Shown here: positions 31,991 to 35,696 of the stretch, one piece after another
Layout: each line of letters opens with the position of its first letter
How positions within the stretch are numbered: the stretch's first letter is position 1
Origin: Endothia cerciana
Taxonomy: Eukaryota; Ascomycota; Sordariomycetes; Diaporthales; Cryphonectriaceae
NCBI GenBank assembly: GCA_026119935.1
Contig: JALRMH010000097.1
Coordinates: 1-35,696, forward strand
DNA length: 35,696 nt
Direction: 5' to 3'
The notes under the pieces: generated by a model
Told to the model about the DNA's origin: nothing
Databases searched by the model: none
Seen by the model: the letters and a program-made list of their open reading frames with translations, nothing else
Translations under genes and position numbers: made by a program

Positions 31991-33123
31991 ATGTCTTTCC
32001 GTTCCGCTCTTTTCGCCGCTATCTACATGGCCGCCAGCGCGTGTGCCGAGACTATAGACCAGGGGACGCTCCTCTATAGTTTTTCCAGCGAAATCGACAT
32101 TGAAAACGCTGTCTGGCGTCCTAACGGCCAGCTCCTTATGGTCCCTCTGTCCTCCAACACTGTGTACAATCTGGACCCGTCCGCGGCTACCCCATCCCCT
32201 GTGGTCGTGGCCACGCTACCAGGCGTCGACTCTGTGCAGGGAATTACTTCGATCGGAGGCGACAAGTACGCTGTGACCGCCGGTGTCCGCGGTGACATCT
32301 ACGTTAACGAGACAATCTTTACGATTGATCTGACTAACGCCAGCGACAACGGCACTATCACGCCCGAGACGATCCTAGTTGTGCCGGAGGCCGAGAATTT
32401 CAACGGCTTGGTGTCGCTGCCGTCTGAGCCCAACGTTCTGCTCGTTGCCGACTCGGTCCTGGGGCTCATTTGGCGTATTGATCTGGAGGCTAAGACGGCC
32501 GTAGAGGCTATTTCTGATGACTTGATGGCGCTCTCAACCGACAGCCCCACCGGTGTCGACCTCGGCATCGACGGGCTAAAGCTCTATACCGACGATGCTA
32601 CCGACCAGCTCTACGTCTACTTTACCAATGTGGCGAAGCTTTTGCTTGCGCGCGTGCCCATCCTTGCCAACGGTTCCGCTGCCACGGGTGCTGCAGAGTA
32701 TGTATCAGCCTATTGTCTACTCTATCTTCTCGATCGATTCCAGCAGGCTTCGTAAAATCAGGCTCACTTATCGAGCATCTTTTTTGCATGAGCACATACT
32801 TTGGGAGTCTTTTGTATAAAGTTATCCTGGAGAACTGCTGACATGATATACTTTCTAGGATTGTGGCCAACCAGACCGGTACCGACAATTGGGATGATAT
32901 GGCTATTGCCCAAAACTCTAGCCTCATCTTCGGAGCTATGAATCCTACATATGTCCAGATGGTTAACATCACCAGCGGTGATGTGACTATTGTTGCTAAC
33001 ATGACAACCACTGAAGGACCCACGAGTGTGGTCCTGGCAGAGGACGGAGTTCACGGCTACTCCTTCACCCGTGATGGCAAGGTATACGAGGTCACTCTTC
33101 CGAATTACACGGATTTCTATTAG
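31991..33123 (+). CDS. secreted SMP-30/gluconolactonase-like beta-propeller
   Basis: Exons 31991-32697 and 32859-33123; the 161-bp intron (GTATGT...TTTCTAG) joins GA|G. 323 residues. Signal peptide MSFRSALFAAIYMAASACA, then ENAVWRPNGQLLMVPLSSNT, VQGITSIGGDKYAVTAGV, NGLVSLPSEPNVLLVADSVL, GLIWRIDLEAKTAVEAISDD, DDMAIAQNSSLIFGAMN and GPTSVVLAEDGVHGYSFTRD, the strand pattern of SMP-30/gluconolactonase-like propellers that hydrolyse lactones or esters using a bound metal. Many NXS/T sites fit secretion. No nonsense codon, so likely functional. Distinct family from the propeller gene at 21836, though both are secreted and intact. Substrate unknown. Confidence 0.85.
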
Positions 33124-34362
33124 ACACCTGCGACGAGGTACTGCAGGTGTTGCTGGGTGCTGTTTTATATGAAAGGAGGGAAGTATAAGTCCGGTACGGG
33201 TATGTACATATAGTGTGGTATCAAAAATAGAGATCAGTCTGGTCTTTCGCTATATTATTTCTTCATGCAGCGTCCTTCTCGTTCCCAGTGTGCCTGCAAA
33301 AGATCCCCAAAAAACTTTTTAAAGGGATGCCAAAGCGTTTAGGAGCAAGAATTGCTGCAAGCATCAAAAGCGACAGCATAACTGTTTATTTGATGAAGAT
33401 AAAATACTTCAAAAACATATTAAGCAAAATATTAGCTTACCCAAAAATACAATGTTCTCTATGCCATTTGTTAGACTAGTCTTTTGAACCATTCTGAGGG
33501 AATTTGAGCAAAATGAGATTCACTTGATTTAAAAAGGAATTCTGAATGAAAAGGAGAAAAGAAATAGAACATTCAGCAGATGAATCAAAATAAGCGCCTC
33601 TAGACAGATTAAAGTACTAGAAGCTTTAGGCAACTCGACAAGACAGGCATATAGCATGCATCAAATAACCCTTTCTTCAGTCATTAGTCAACCTTTAGTT
33701 ATTGAGACTCTCATAAACCTTCTGGTCCATCCCAAAGTCCCCTACCTTGGAGAAAGTAATGAAGTACAGCAGACTTTATTGAGAACTCTGTATAAGAGTG
33801 CATAGACCAGTATGCAGATAAGGGGCAGGCTTTATTGAAAAGTCAAAGCATAGACTTTATTAGTGTTTCCTGAATAAATGTAAGAAAATATATATGAAGG
33901 ATAAAGTCCTCAACTAAGCAATATAAAATATATCACTTATTCTCAGTCTTATAATAGCTTATATATGAAATGTTAACGCGGGTGGTCGTTAATCAGGGAC
34001 ACGAAGTGCGGAGACTTACTGGAACTCACGGTTCTTCCGATGCAGAAGGGATAAGGCGTCTAGGGATTACATGCCCAGTCCTATTGGTGTATAACCTATG
34101 AGAAAATGTGCTCATTGCCGAGCCAATTTCTGGTAGAAGTGGTGTCGGCCCTGAGCCAGTAACCAAGATGTAGGAAAAACCAGAGATTGAGCGTCTCGAA
34201 CTTTCAAGACTGGTGAGCTCTGTTGTTATTGCAGCTTGGATGAAGATCGACCTCTGGGGAGCAACAGTGCTCAGAGAAGCTCATAGAGACGTATCTCTTC
34301 CGTTTAGCAACGATACAAGTGTTGTGTTCCCCATTGGCGTTGCAGGAAATCGACCTCCTCCT

Positions 34363-34513
34363 GCATGCAGCTGCTCAAGCCTCAAGGTAATAGTCCTGCC
34401 GATCCGATGAATAGCTGGGTCCCTGAGGGTACACATAGGTAGGTATGATTATTGCTCATGAGCCCTAACGCGCCTCCTATTGCAGACCAATGAGCTGGTA
34501 TCCTTCTTCATAG
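34363..34513 (+). repeat. diverged direct repeat, copy 1
   Basis: Shares with 34683-34822 the ordered words 'atgcagctgct'/'atgtagctgct', 'tagtcctgc(c/t)gatcc', 'aggtaggtatgattattg' and 'tattgcagaccaatga'. Non-coding; origin unknown. Confidence 0.6.
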
Positions 34514-34682
34514 ATGGAGCAAGAGGATTGCACATAGCTTGCTAAGCTTTTAGCTACTCTACCAAACCATCATAGCAACTACTAATATGAACTTCAGACC
34601 TGCAAATACTACTGTAGTATGTTCACAGCTTGCCATGCATACCATAGTAGTTATAGACAGCTATGCTGGCCTCAGAACTACT

Positions 34683-34822
34683 TATGCATGTAGCTGCTTG
34701 AGGTGATAGTCCTGCTGATCCAGTAATCGGTGACTATTTCAGCAGCTGAAAATGCATGCAGGTAGGTATGATTATTGATCGTTAGCTCAGACGCACCTCG
34801 TATTGCAGACCAATGACTTTGA
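34683..34822 (+). repeat. diverged direct repeat, copy 2
   Basis: Partner of 34363-34513, about 320 bp downstream, with small insertions between the shared words. Confidence 0.6.
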
Positions 34823-35599
34823 ATCCTCATAAGATGGGTGATGGGGGAGTATATCTTGTTAAGTTCTGAACCACTATTTACTGGCTTTTTGCAGCAATCT
34901 CTACCTCAAATCCATGTTTACTATTGGGGCATGATACAGACCTACAGCTGATGATGTAGCGTATTTACGACTTGCTGCAGATTGCTATCCCCAGATCTCG
35001 GCAGGTTGGAATACGACCTTAGTACGAGGCTCGGTTATGAGCATAAAGGAACAGTACAGTAATACATGTCGGTAACATGCATTGGCTTGCAGGGATGAAT
35101 TACTTTGCACTACCCCGACTTGGATTCGGGTCCAGCCCGAGGCTTTAAGGGTCCAGCGTGCGCCATCATGATGTCCTCGAGAAGCGCGCCAGTGCGGTCC
35201 CTTACAGAGTGTCCCTCAGGCTAGCTGCCCTCTTCCCAGGCAATCGAACAACCTTTCATGCGTCCTCTGTCCCAAAATTTTTAATCAGTGGCGCAATACT
35301 ACAAGAGTAAGACAGAGAAATAATTAAGTAGCCTGCAGCGGAGATATTAAGGTTCCTAGCTGTCGAAGATCCCGCAGCTAAAAATATTCAAGCAGTAGTG
35401 GAATGAAAATGATGTGATGGATGCAGATTTAGACTGCCAATGACAATAATGAACATAACACCCGCCCTTGCCGCCATATACTCACGACCCCGCCTTTGCG
35501 AATTACAAGAATGACAATATTCGTCCTGCATATAATAGCCTGAAGACTTCGGAGCTCAGCATTCCACGTTAGCCCCCGCTCAAGTCCTTGCAGCCAATA

Positions 35600-35696
35600 A
35601 GTCAGAGGGGGGGGTTTTCGGCCACCCGGGGTTTTCGGCCACCCCGGCCGTCCTCACCACATACACACACACATATATATATTAACTACTTTTCTA
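35600..35696. mobile_element. terminus of a second Pogo/Fot1-like element (runs off window)
   Basis: A TA at 35598-35599 precedes AGTCAGAGG, the same start as the element at 19412. Inside, 'ggttttcggccaccc' occurs twice (35613-35627 and 35630-35644, period 17), followed by 'ccggccgtcc' and then a (ca)n(ta)n run, copying the layout of the other element's left end with different internal sequence. The rest and the transposase lie beyond the window. Confidence 0.6.

Larger units (their letters stand above)
33124..35599. other. 2.5 kb gene-free, repeat-bearing
   Basis: AT-rich at first (3' flank, about 33200-33960), then mixed. The open frames at 33288-33479 and 34213-34410 have no recognisable content. 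Contains the diverged direct repeat listed separately and a palindromic 'atactactgtagtat' near 34607-34621. No coding signal that I trust. Confidence 0.5.

Noticed and set aside
1..35696. tRNA or rRNA genes.
   Set aside because: I saw no cloverleaf-compatible sequence with the A and B box words on either strand; an automated tRNA scan would be decisive.

Overview
The window is from a filamentous ascomycete nucleus (Pezizomycotina; a Sordariomycete is my guess, not shown). Evidence: short GT-AG introns of about 60-160 bp, monocistronic secreted-protein genes, fungal-only families (UstYa/DUF3328 oxidases, PKS-NRPS condensation domain, DHA14-type MFS, fungal transcription factor), Pogo/Fot1-type and copia-type transposon relics, and strong marks of repeat-induced point mutation (RIP). 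It reads as a gene-poor accessory region, with AT-rich ruined repeats between genes that are mostly broken.

Layout: 1-2350 is an AT-rich, RIP-mutated LTR-like element with a copia-type gag relic, a minisatellite and a 195-bp tandem repeat. 2400-5566 is less AT-rich, unrecognised degenerate coding sequence ending in a chromodomain. 6286-7475 (-) is an isolated condensation domain of a PKS-NRPS. 8021-8206 (-) is a tiny secreted precursor with two Kex2-delimited repeats. 9106-10168, 11624-12364 and 12959-13867 (all +) are a UstYa-family oxidase, a second double-HXXHC protein and a prolyl-4-hydroxylase-like 2-oxoglutarate oxygenase. 14050-14572 is an unrecognised relic. 15236-17484 (-) is a secreted zincin metalloprotease. 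18403-19005 is a conserved-looking unknown. 19412-21256 is a complete but dead Pogo/Fot1 element with terminal repeats and TA target duplication. 21836-23012 and 31991-33123 are two intact secreted beta-propeller (lactonase-like) genes. Between them lie a copia RNase H fragment, an ankyrin relic, an MFS transporter relic, a GT8 glycosyltransferase, methyltransferase and transcription-factor relics and a small basic ORF. A second Pogo-like terminus begins at 35600 and runs off the window.

How they fit: the best candidate system is 8021-13867, where a Kex2-repeat peptide lies beside two proteins carrying the paired HXXHC motifs of UstYa oxidases and a 2OG oxygenase. This is the gene content expected of a dikaritin-like (ustiloxin-type) ribosomal peptide pathway. 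The oxidase and oxygenase reading frames are colinear apart from a few nonsense codons. All of these are TAG or TAA and fit CpA-to-TpA change, so in this strain the cluster looks disabled by RIP-like mutation. The peptide gene itself is unbroken.
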